Origin: Haemaphysalis longicornis
Taxonomy: Eukaryota; Arthropoda; Arachnida; Ixodida; Ixodidae
Direction of reading: 5' to 3'
DNA: 64,000 bases
NCBI GenBank assembly: GCA_013339765.2
Contig: CM023453.1
Location: forward strand, 29,969,968 to 30,033,967
Each line of letters opens with the position of its first letter. Positions within the stretch are counted from its first letter, which is position 1. A model generated the notes under the pieces. The model saw nothing but the letters and a program-made list of their open reading frames with translations, did no database searches and had not been told where the DNA came from. A program made the position numbers and the translations under genes. Shown here one piece after another: positions 34,382-45,314 of the stretch.

Positions 34382-37300
34382 GATTCGATCATTGCGATGC
34401 AATTCACCCCGAGTTGAATCATAGCGCCACTGATGTCTGCGCAACCACCTATACCGTGTTATAAAGCTACCGTCAAATCTCTCAAGCTTACCAGCTGTGA
34501 ATGTTACGGCTGGAACACGGTGCACATCCCAGCCGCAAGCAGGCCACAGGGACTATATCGAAACCCCTCTCCTGAACTGTGAGGCATGAATAGCTCACCG
34601 CCGAAAAGGAAAATTATTCGGAAACACTTGTCGTCGACAGGGTTGCCCCGGCCGGCCACCAGTCTGTAGGCTGCGCGACCGACCCAATCAGGGCCCATCA
34701 CTTTTTATAGCACACTGCTTCAACGCTGTTCCGCAACTTCGAAGGTCGAAGGAAATTCGGTGCGAGCGGCTGAGTGGTGCGACCGTATCGAGGACCTTCC
34801 AGACGGACTGAAAACCCTGTGCGATGAACACTGGCGACGAGTGGACGAGGCAGAGACTATGTGGCAGCCCTTCCAGCCTGCCCTGGGCCGCTTTGAGCCG
34901 TCGCTTCTTCTTCGAGCCCGGTGCAATGTGGCCTTAACTCTCACGCTTTTCGCGTCTCTTGTTTGTGTTGTTACTCTTTCAGGCATTGACGTATTCTATG
35001 AGACTTGTGCGCGTGCGAGCCAGACTCTGACGGACCCGAGTGTTATGTCACAATGAGCTCCGAGCGCAGCCAAGCTGTCTTTGTGTGTGCGCTCAGAACC
35101 TGAAGTCTGGAAGCGTTCGCTGTTTTTGCGTTGGTGCGGTTTTATCACTTGTTGCGATGTGTTTCTTATAGTTTGTGCATAGGATGACACTGTTGTCGCG
35201 TCAGCCTTACAAATCGCGTTGACCCGGGTGTCGGATCGTAGTGGGCCAGGTTTTTTCGTATATGTCAGCCCAGCGTTTTTTTTTATGAACAAAGAGGCAT
35301 TTTGTGTGGTGCAGCGCACACGCAAAAGCACCCGCTGCTGATGCGGTGACATTTGTTTCTTCGTTTCTGCTTGCCAGAGAATGTCGTCGAGTTTTGTATT
35401 TCGCGAGCACCTGTTGAATATAATGGCTGACCAAAGGTCTCACAGAACCCACCAATCGTAGCAGCTTCATTTTCGCCCTAGATGTGTCGCTGAGACGCCC
35501 GGCATTTGCCGCCACAACTTTGTGCAATTCAAAATTCGCACAACTTTGGTGCTTCGTATGTAGATATGGAGACATCTACATTTGCTGCTCAAATTTTTTT
35601 TTTCAGTGAATGTAGCACTGATAAGCTATACAAATTAAGTTAATTTATGCCAGGTTACTGTAGACCTCATCAAATTTCTAAGCACGAAACAGGGCTCAAA
35701 AAGGAAGCTTTGGATCGGTTACGTTCGTGGCTTGATGGGAGCTTGGAGTACCTAATTTTTAAATTCGGCGTTATCTGTAAATAGGGAGTGTTTTAAACAT
35801 CGGTCAAGGTCGATATCTTGGTTCTTGGTATGCACATTTTTACACCCAGCCATGCGGAATCCAGACTAAGCCCAACATTAGGAGTTGAGAATGCCTTTGC
35901 CGTAAACACATAAAAAAAACTGTTTCTTCGGTGGCAGAATAAATAAAAACACATTCATTAACTATGGTCAAAAAACATTGCTGAGCTAATGAAAATATTT
36001 CCAGCGCAAAGCCAAAGACATGCATAGAATTTTTATTACTGGGTCTTGTTGCCGATTCCGGTTTTTGAACAGGTGAGCCGACGACGTCCGTTTGCCGATA
36101 CCATTGTTTTGTAACCCAGGAGTGGAGTATGTTGTTTCGGAGCTAGCGGTATTTATTTCCTCCCCATTTTTTTGGACACAGTCACGCCTTTTTTTAATCG
36201 CCTAGTCCCTCATGTTCTGTACTCTGTCCGCTGTCAACATGTGCTAGTCCCACCTTTCGCCCAACAAACAAAGACAACCGCTAATGCCTTCCCGGAAATA
36301 AATGCATGGTCTGGTGTCGGCTTCATGCATGATAAGCCAGAAAAAAAAACGGCCTCTTAAGTTGAGTTGGAGGTGCGGTAGTATCTCGTTCTTTTACTCA
36401 AGTACATCGTTTACGTCATACTAGACGCAATTGGGGTTTTGCGCTTGCACAAAATTGCGAAGATGAAAAGAAAAATGGACATTGACGTCGTTTGAAGAAG
36501 TTCGAAGACGTCTTTGCTTTCCACTTATCTATGTAACTGACGTTGAGACGTAAGCGCCAGGTTTCGTTAACGTTGTTTGAGGCGTGCTCTGAAGATCCAA
36601 CGAAGAAATGCGCGTATTATTGGTAACATGACCACAAATGAGGGAAAGGTATTTATTATTCATGTTGCAAAAGAAGCAGAGAGCGAATGGTTTCCAAAAA
36701 ACAATTTTATTCCACCAACAAGCCATGTGTTAAAGGCTATTAATCCACTTTTGTTGTCATTTGTTACATGCGCCGGCAGGCACTGGGAATTGAATACGCA
36801 GATAGTTTGTTTTGAGCCTATTTGTGATGGAGCAGTCTATTTTGACATGTGATAAGTGCTTTGTGCGTGTGAAGTAGGAACAGTGTGTTTGATACAAGCA
36901 GTGCTTCGTCGAATCAAGCCCTCGTAGGCTATAGAGAATAGACCCCCGGTGAAAGTGTATATACGGTAGGCTTCATTTGTGCGTTCAGCGCATTTCCGGC
37001 CCAGTAGTCCCTCCTCTGACAGCTTGAGCGGCATGTTCCGACCTGGGGATACGCCTGTTGTGACTCATCTCTGCTGCGTCTGCTAGACACTGTCGTCGGC
37101 CTTACCAAATTTTCTTGAGGTGCTCAATTCTTTCTCGTCAGCCCGCCCCGCCCAATTCTTATAGAAGGCAAAGAACGATTGGGTTCTAATGCTCTATGAG
37201 TGCCCGAAACCTTGTGCCCTGTCGTTTATTCACGGAATTCACGAAACCGGGTTTTGGATTGAGGGATTTATTCATGTTAATGGTAGTGAGGTACCAGCAA

Positions 37301-38734
37301 AAACTGGATTTCTATTGTCGCTAGATTAGAGAAAACCACACTTCAGTTCTTTTTTTTTTTCAATTTCTCATGCAAGTGCACCTACCCTGCTCGTTGCAAG
37401 CAGTAGGTTTCCGCCCCTCACGGGAAGACTTAATTGCTCAGTTCAGTTTTCATACTCGAGAAGTGCCAAGGTGCGTGTATTAAAAGCATAAAATGAAATG
37501 CTCCGACGCTACCACTTTAACTGCTAGGGGAAAAAAAGAAATCTCAAGCGAGAGGGCACAGGAAAAGGTTGTTAGCTGGGCGCCCTGCACTAAGCGAACG
37601 ATGTCTCCTTGACATTTCTTAACCCCGCTTTATCGGCCATCCCCAACCTTTCTATCACTTACTCAACACCCTCAGTGGTTCGAAAAGCAAGGTTATCTAC
37701 AGCCGACGTTGTTCTCTATTTATCTCGAGCGTGCATTCAATGCTTCCTCGAGCTGCACACGTGCGCGCATGCGCCGACGGGTGTCTGTTGACTCTGAACC
37801 TCGAATGGCGCTGCCACCGCAATGAGAAGACCGCGCCTTCTCAAGCACCCCACGCTTTGGGAGTCTGACTCCCCGTGTCGATAGCTGTGCGTGTGCGCGT
37901 GTTGAATGATTGAGTGAGTACTCGTGTATGTGGCGTGTCTGTTGTGCTCTCTACGCGTCTTTTCTCGCGGAGACTGTGAGGGAAGGTTGCTTCCGACTTT
38001 TGCCCACACCCTCATCCCCGTTCATTTCGCACATGCAAGGGTCGACGGACGTTATAAGTGTAGATAATATTATGTATACATAAATATATAAATATATATA
38101 CCAGGAAGATATGTGTACATATATAAATATAACTACGATGGAGCAGTGTACCATACTACGCTAAAGCCTACAGCAACCGAGCGCGCGTCCACTGGGGTTG
38201 TGTGCGTGTGTTGGAGTGTTCACCGGTGGCAAGCTCTTTTGCACGCGCGATTTGGGCGATGGGCCAACTGGCCTTGCCAAAACACCAATGCGGGCTAACT
38301 TTCTGGTGGTGTTTTTATTTCATTGTGCGGAACTTCAAACCCACTCTTCGTGGTGCTGTAAATCAAGCGAAGGACCCGGAAGAACTTTTTAGCAGGGCGA
38401 GAAACATAAAAAAAAAAAGAAAACATTCTTTCCTAAACCCATTCAGCTTCTTCGGCATTTCTTCCCTGACAACTTCCCAAACTTATCCCTGACGGCTCCT
38501 CCTTGTACATACATACCGCCTTTCTCCGGTATTTACATGATTATATCATATACATACATATAAATATAGTAGATGCATATAGCGTAGTAGAAGTGAGGCT
38601 TTCGTTCTGCCAATCCCCGAGCCGGCTCTACAAAAGAAATCCTCGTTTTTGCAATGCCCCCCTCCACGTCCACGCTCCTCACTCAAATTTTCGAGTAAAG
38701 TAAAAACAAACAACAAAAAGCGAAAATTACCCTA

Positions 38735-38904
38735 CCTGGAAGTTAGAAGCCTCGCGTAAATAAGCCGGTGAATACCTTTCTTTTTTCATCTAAACGCACA
38801 CACACACAAGCATGAACAGCCTGGAAGTTAGAAGCCTCGCGTAAATAAGCCGGTGAATACCTTTCTTTTTTTATCTAAACGCACACACACACAAGCATGA
38901 ACAG
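38735..38904. repeat. 85-bp perfect-length tandem duplication
   Basis: Two head-to-tail copies, 38735-38819 and 38820-38904, each running from cctggaagttagaagcctcg to caagcatgaacag and each including a (CA)n run. They differ at about one base (ttttttcatc versus tttttttatc), so the duplication is recent. Confidence 0.85.
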
Positions 38905-40507
38905 CATAATTTGCCTGTTTCCACGCTCACAACGGACGCCTCGTCGCAGCCGCAAAGCCTTTCTTTCCTTTCTACAGACAGGCCGAATCGATGCAATTGA
39001 ATTACAAGTGGCTTGGGCGAAAAGAAATCTCCGCTTCTGCTTCTTTTGTTGCTGTTGTTATGGTGAATAGGAGTGTGCGATTTATGAGAAACGTCAGTCA
39101 TTGCTACGTACCCGCCGCTGGTGTACATGATATGTACGCGTCTCGTATAGTGCGTCCGATGTTGTACGCAGTGGTCGGTGCTTCTCTCAAAAATGTCGGA
39201 GACTTTTTTAAGCGATTCCCCCATTTATTTGGACAAATGGCAGTTGTTGTGCCCGTGGCTGGCTAACCAAGCTAACCGCACTCGCAACACGAGCGGCCCG
39301 ATGTATTCGCCGTTTCTGAATGTGTATAGGAGCAATGATCAAGGAACGAGTCGAACCATTTAAAGGTCTCGCGCTCGTTTTTGAAAGTTTAAGAACACCT
39401 TTGCAATGCAGTAACCGGAAAGCCATAGCCTGGATTGTCAGATCTGGTAATTCTGTGCAAGTGTAGCAGCGTGGAACGTTTAAATTGTCTTTTTTTTTTT
39501 TTCTGTCCATCGTTTGCTCTTTCCAGTCTCCCTTTCTTCATTCGTGTGGAATATGTGATACATCAACTGCCACTTGTGTGTACATTATACATACATATAA
39601 ATATATATATATGAATCTACATGCATTATATCTCATTGCTTGTTGCCTTCCATGAATGTATACACACACACTCATGAGAATTCATCGACCGTGTGAATGA
39701 ACCGAGTGTCGGCGGATGCGGCCCGGCGGGTCGGACATGTACGGCCGGACCGCCACCAAGCCGCCGAGCGTACCGCAGCGAAAACCAAATCACCCTTTTC
39801 TGGTATCGACGCGTCTGCCTGGACGCCGCCCTGTCTTTTTTCTTTCTGGCGTGTTTTGAATGATACCCTCTTTTTTTATTGTTTGCATTATGAAAGCAGA
39901 CGTGCTGCCTCGACGTTGTGGTTCGTGCGCGATACACGGTTATGCCTTCCCCTGTGATGCCACTCGCGTTCATTGTAGTCTGCTAAGTAGCAGACGACAC
40001 CAACTCCCTTGTCCCCCCCCCCCTCCCCCCCCCCACCTTCCCCCACGACTTCGTGCAATGTAATTTATGAGACATCATCTTCCAGCGTTGAGGTTTTTTT
40101 CACATTCATACGTCGGTCGCTCACTCGCATTGTTTTATTCCAAGAACCAAAGGACCCCTTGTGTGCCGTTTTGTCCTCGCGTGCCGTGCGTCTTTATTAA
40201 TGGGGTAACGGCTCAGTCCCCCCCGTTCGTCTGCCTCACCGCGCAATTTGTCTACCCCGCCCTCTACTGTGGCGTCCATCTGAGAGGCATACGAAGCACT
40301 TTTTTCTTACCTGTGTTTGCGTGCTTTCATTACCAGTGTGGCTGACCCCCCTCTGCTGGCTATCCTTTGCTGCCCCACCACGGCCCGTCTGCCCGCACGT
40401 GATTTTTTTAATGATTTCTCGAAAAAAAAAGCAGCAGCGGATGCGAGAGCTGTGTATGTTTGATAATAAGAATTCATATTACTATTTTTATTCTACTTTC
40501 AAATAAT

Positions 40508-40513
40508 AATAAA
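40508..40513 (+). promoter_or_regulatory. Candidate polyadenylation signal for cut
   Basis: AATAAA followed within 20 bases by gttgatctttgcccgtgtc, a GT/T-rich downstream element. It is about 6.1 kb past the cut stop. Other candidates at 35938 and 42117 are equally possible, so the choice is tentative. Confidence 0.3.
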
Positions 40514-41558
40514 GTTGATCTTTGCCCGTGTCTCTCAAACACCCGAGTCTTTGTCGTCGTCGCCGTCCCGTTTCTCCTCTTGCCTGCTTTCTTTCGGAAG
40601 CAGCTTGAGAATGGGAAGCGAAACTACAGGGGGGAGGCTGGTAAAAAAAAAAGTGCGGGGCGCGACACCTTAGAAGTTTTCTAAAACTGACCGGTAAGTG
40701 GTAATGCCGCAGAACCGGGGTGCAGAAGGGATGGAGATGGCGCTGCTAATACGTAACTCAGTTGCTTTAATTGATTAGAAGAGCAGCGCAACGGTGCTGA
40801 TAAATGCTTTCGTTTTGTCCTTCGTGCTTGAAAGCACAGCGAAAGCATGTTTCTAGGCCGGTTTCCGATGCTATAGCGGACGCCGGCATTTACACCTCTA
40901 GTCCCCGTATGCCCAGGCCGCGCCGGCGAATGTTCACGAACAGTACGCGTGCGAGAGGGGAAATGCTGGCTGGGAAGGGGAGGGGCGCGAAAAGTCGAGG
41001 CGCTGGAAAAGGAGGGGAGGGTGTGGCGTTCGCAGTGGTCGCTGCATTACGGTGTTCGTGTGTGCGCAAAACGCCGTCTTGAAAGCTGTAAGAGAGTGAT
41101 ATTCACCTCAAAACACCTTTTGGGGTGTTATTGATAGCGTAGACAAAGCTAGGGTACAGGGTATTACGGCAATAAATGAGCATCTATGACAAAATTTTCT
41201 GAGCAAACCGCTGCTCGGTTAGGGCTCAAAATTCACAACGAATGGTTGCGGACAAACCGTTCGTCCTTTAACGTTTACACCCGGAAGGGAATAATGTGGT
41301 TGCCAGTACTCTTACTCGTTCAAAGGACAAACCGTTCTTCTCTTTTGCCTTAGTATCTCCCAGGCTGCCTTTTCGTCTGCAGTGAAATATTTCATACACG
41401 TCACAAGCACAGACATCCACGCATGCGATAACAGTAAAATGCGAACAAACCAGGACCATGAAGAAATAATCTCGAATCTGATTTCGGAAAGCTGAGTAAT
41501 CTGGCAGAGCAGACAACAAACGACGCGAAAGCAGAATTAAAAAAGGAAACCAAGTTTT

Positions 41559-41751
41559 GATTGATTGTAGGGTTTAACGCGCCGACGCAACGCAGGCGAT
41601 GAGGCGCGCCGTAGTGGAGGGCTCCGGATTAATTTTGACCACCTTGGGATCTTTAACGTGCGCCGAAATCTCGCACACACGGGCGTTTTTGCTTTTCGCC
41701 TCCATCAGAAAAGCGGCCGCCGCGGCCGGGAATCGAACCCGCGACCTCGTG
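41559..41751 (-). mobile_element. tRNA-derived SINE (Ruka-like) with 14-bp TSD
   Basis: A 193-bp insert flanked by perfect 14-bp direct repeats (ggaaaccaagtttt, 41545-41558 and 41752-41765). Read on the minus strand it begins at a tRNA box B (gcgggttcgattcccggccg), has a body with tctgatggaggcgaaaa and cacgttaaagatccc, and ends in an AATC-rich tail. Box A is missing, so the copy is 5'-truncated. The body is the common ixodid-tick SINE sequence (Ruka family, from memory). Confidence 0.8.
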
Positions 41752-41765
41752 GGAAACCAAGTTTT

Positions 41766-43459
41766 ATAGGTATTGGTAGCGATAGATTGGAAGCCAGGGA
41801 CGAACGAAAGCAGATAAAAAAAACAGGGTTTATTAATTGGTAACGATGGTTTAGCAACGAATCCAGGGACCGTCGCTGACGGGGGTGTCACGCTGCAAAT
41901 AGTTAGTGGCCTAAGACACGCAGGCATTTTACTTCTTTGTTCAAGTTTAAGTTGAACTTGTAAATATTCTGTATATAATTTTTACGTAAATATACAGCTA
42001 AAAAAATCCGCTCCAACGATTGCCGTAGGAGCATGAATGCCACGCCACGAGGCACCACCTCAGATGACAGGAAGGACTTCTACTCACAACATCGGTTCAG
42101 ATGCCCGTTGTAACGAAATAAAGACGAAAATCCGTTTTTGATATCCTGCCGCCGCATTTTACTCCTTCCTACGGTGAGCCGCCATCGCGCGTTTCGTTCG
42201 GCGTACCGCAGGTGGTGCCGCTATTCCGCGTTGGTTATAAACGCACTATAAAAGGCCCTGAGACATTTCCCGCGGCGATACGAGTGTACGTATCGCTTGG
42301 TGGACGGATGAGTCACTTGGTGGACGGATTTGCAAGTACGGAGAGCAATACGCCTATTTGTGACCATGAACTGCTGCATCCAGCCTTTTAAACAAGACAG
42401 TTTAGACAGTTAATGCCCAACTTCAAACTGCCACAACTCATTACTGGCCAACAAGATCAAAACACAGGCAACGCGAATACCATATACCTCTCAGGTTTCA
42501 AGGAAGCGTCTGCCCAGATCAAATTCGTCAAACGATCAGCGCGAAAGTCCCGTGCACTCAACACACCACATCCCACTCACAAAGTCTGGCTCTACTGGCC
42601 GACACAAGAAAACGGGGGCCCCGGCCGCGTCAAGTAGTCCTGCGGTCATTGAGTTTTAGGCTCCCAATTTCACCCAGTGGACACAAACAGGCTTCTGATT
42701 ATGAATTACAGCATTAAAAGGACATGTGAAAACACTGAGATGATCGGATAAAGCTTACCCCATTCTACTCTGTTGACCAGCAGCTGCAAAGCAGCCAGAT
42801 GTCTATACTCAATTTACGACAGTAGAATCAAGAGTCAGCCTTACCCAATTTCAGGCTACGCGCTAGACGCGCGCGATGCATCTGACATTGCGATATGCTT
42901 TGGCGGAAAGGTATTTATTAGATAATAACGTGTAATGCGGGTAAACAAAAAGAATGGTAGTTCAGCGCTAATTGGCGCAACTTCAGTCGAAAGAGGGCCT
43001 CCCAGTGGCCCGTGCGGTCAGATTGTCTGTGCCGGCGGTTTCGAGTCAAGAATCTGCAACAAACATAAAACAAAAATGCTCCATTTTAATAGAAGTAGAG
43101 CGTCCTAAATCAGTGTTTCAAAGTTTCAAAGTTTATTTTAAAAAATACAATAATGTGCGATTACACAATGTAAGTGCACAAGAAGAGGTAAGGAACCGCG
43201 GGCGGGACCTCCTATGCTTCTACACCATAAATAGCGAGCATGTAGAAAGACATAGTTGGAAGTTAGCAATCCATTAGCACGTAACGGTAAAAAAAAATTA
43301 GTGGCGATACAGAAACATCAAAAGCAAACAATAGGAAAGTATACATACAATATGGCTCAAATCTATATACTGCACACGTTATTGTTACGCCAAACCGAAG
43401 CGCTAAAGAGGGAGGGGGAGAGAAGTAGCAGGTGAAGACGATTAACTGGAAGTGCACCC
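41766..43459. other. Intergenic, no gene recognised
   Basis: Holds an AATAAA at 42117, a direct repeat cttggtggacggat at 42296 and 42315, and an open frame at 42413-42637 (TIYLSGFKEASAQIKFVKRS...) of plausible composition but unknown origin. A repeat tail (gtttcaaagtttattttaaa) lies near 43124. Confidence 0.35.
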
Positions 43460-44147
43460 TGTTGCGACCGGGAAGGCCGACCCGAGCCGAGCTCCGTCGC
43501 CTCCGATATACGTTTGGTAGCGTGGTGTGAAGCGAGCGGCCAGCCGCTGTTGCACCCGGGAAGAAGTCCAGAAGCTGTAGGCTAACGTAACTGTTTACTT
43601 CATAGCGAGAGGTGAGCCGAAGAACAACGCCTCAACGGGTGAGGTTACAGTACAGTATTCGAGCAGAGTGACAGCAATGATTCACTGCTCAAACAGGAAT
43701 GGGTTATAGCGCTTGAGCGGGGTCTATTTATACCCAAAGCGCTAACGGTCGAAACAGCGTTCCCTCTAGATTGTGCACACGCCACGAACGTCACAGACAC
43801 ACACAACACTCTTTCCAGAGTTCGTGAGCAGTCGGTAGTAGCGGCGCACGCTGAGTCCGAGAGAGGGGAGAGAGGAGGACTCCGCTGCAAACGCGGGGCT
43901 TCCGTGTCCTTGGGGCGCGTTGAGACGTGCTTCGCCGGGCCGGCAACCGTCGAAGTTTGAAACGCGCCGAAAGCGAAGCGTCGAAGTTTGAAACGCGCCG
44001 AAAGTGAAGCGTCTGACCAGGGCTTGTCGAGACGTGAAAACATGAGTCACCGACACGGTGGGGCTTGTTTGAAAGGCGCGCGTAGTGGCTTCGCCGCACA
44101 GCGGAGGAGTGATGAGACGAAGCCCAGCGACGGGCTCAGTCGTAACA
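43460..44147 (-). mobile_element. Solo LTR, Ty3/Gypsy-like, 4-bp TSD (ACCC)
   Basis: A 688-bp element with + strand ends TGTTGCGA...TCGTAACA, imperfect inverted termini with canonical TG...CA. Direct repeats ACCC at 43456-43459 and 44148-44151 flank it. On the minus strand it carries a TATA motif (gggtataaatag, 43724-43735). There is no gag or pol sequence on either side, so it is a solo LTR. It contains an internal direct repeat (cgaagtttgaaacgcgccgaaag, two copies 43951-44005). It shares blocks with the LTR at 51507-52114. Confidence 0.8.
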
Positions 44148-45191
44148 ACCCTTATACCTTTCAGCCCAATCTCACAGAATATGCGGGCCCATGAACTAGC
44201 GCGTGAAGCAGCCGTCTGTGGACATTTTGTCCCCATTCGCTCGAACCATCGCCTAGGGCTTCAGTAGCACATTCGTTTTGGGAAGGAGGAGGCGAAGGAT
44301 AGAATCCCGATGGTCCATATTTTTTATGGAACAGGAGAATGAAGTCTGTATCGTCAGTGGCATCGCCGCTAAGTCACAGATGGGCGCGTTGCTTCTCCGT
44401 GAAGACTACCGGTGTGAAATTCGCCTTGACCCGCGTATTATGCAGGCATGCAACTACGCCGTTTGATAATCGGTTTCAGGAACGTCAGTTGCTCCAGACA
44501 TGAAAGGAGCAGTGACCCGCTTTTCTGCTTTTAACAGCGAAGCTGTTGAGCAAATCGTTTCTGTATGGTGTCCGCAGTTTAAAATAGCCACGCGTGCCTC
44601 GCGCGCACGTTCGTCAAGCCAGGCATACCCACATAGGGACATTGGCCCAACGATGGCCACAAAAAGAAGAAGAAGAAACTCCTGCGTCCGCCTGTATCGT
44701 GACAACACTTGCTTAAAGCGAGAAAGACACGCTATAGCGTACGCCCCTAGTTCGTTCGTTCTCGTGTCGTCATGCGCATGCTCCCTGTACTGTAGAAGAG
44801 CCGTGACTTAAATGTCGAAGCTGCTGTAGGTGATCAATGACTCCACATGGCCCGACCGCGGATAGTTTGCACGGCCGAGGGGGAAGACGCCGCTCGGCTT
44901 CGAGAGGTTCGGCGTGCAAATCATCCGCTAGAGACGATGCGTGGCGCTTGCTGAGTGGCGTACGAAAACGTCGACCCAAACGACGAGCTCACCCGAGCCT
45001 TGCTCAACATATGGTCATTGAAATGCCATGACTACAACGCCAACCACGACACCACTACGATACTAAAACTCAACTTTGTGTCCGTCAATGGTCACCCACA
45101 ACAGCTTCGCCATTTAATTTTTGCGCGTGAGTGCAAGCTTCCCTGAATTTTTCTCCCAGAGAAATCCGTGGAGCAGCCCTAAAGTACGCAC

Positions 45192-45314
45192 CTGTTTGGC
45201 GGCAGTGATCCGTGCGAAGGGCTCTCCTGGATCGCAGACGCCGCCGTAGTCCTCAAGATCCGCGTGGTAAAGCGCCACGCACACGGCCGGATAATCGTCC
45301 AGGATCAACGAAAG
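45192..45314 (-). CDS. GH18-like gene exon (last barrel strand)
   Basis: A 123-bp phase 0-0 exon, acceptor ctccttgtgcgcag, donor AAACAG|gtgcgt. It encodes LSLILDDYPAVCVALYHADL, EDYGGVCDPGEPFARITAAK and Q. The C-x-A-L-Y-x-x-D-L-x-D-Y-x-G-x-C pattern is the GH18 C-terminal strand. If the donor is not used the frame ends at a stop at 45114-45116, 26 residues later, so this could also be the terminal exon. Confidence 0.75.

Larger units (their letters stand above)
34382..41544 (+). other. 3' flank of cut, possible long 3' UTR; no gene seen
   Basis: No convincing coding exon on either strand. The 37.9-41.9 kb part is AT-rich with ATATAAATA-type tracts and few recognisable transposons, as in long 3' UTRs of developmental regulators. 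Candidate AATAAA signals are at 35938, 40508 (followed by GT-rich sequence) and 42117. UGUANAUA Pumilio-type octamers are at 38114, 38504 and 41959. Transcript extent cannot be decided from sequence. Confidence 0.35.

Noticed and set aside
44770..44979. Terminal exon of the GH18-like gene
   Set aside because: Right strand and position, but no good acceptor in phase and no resemblance to GH18 C-termini; left unassigned.
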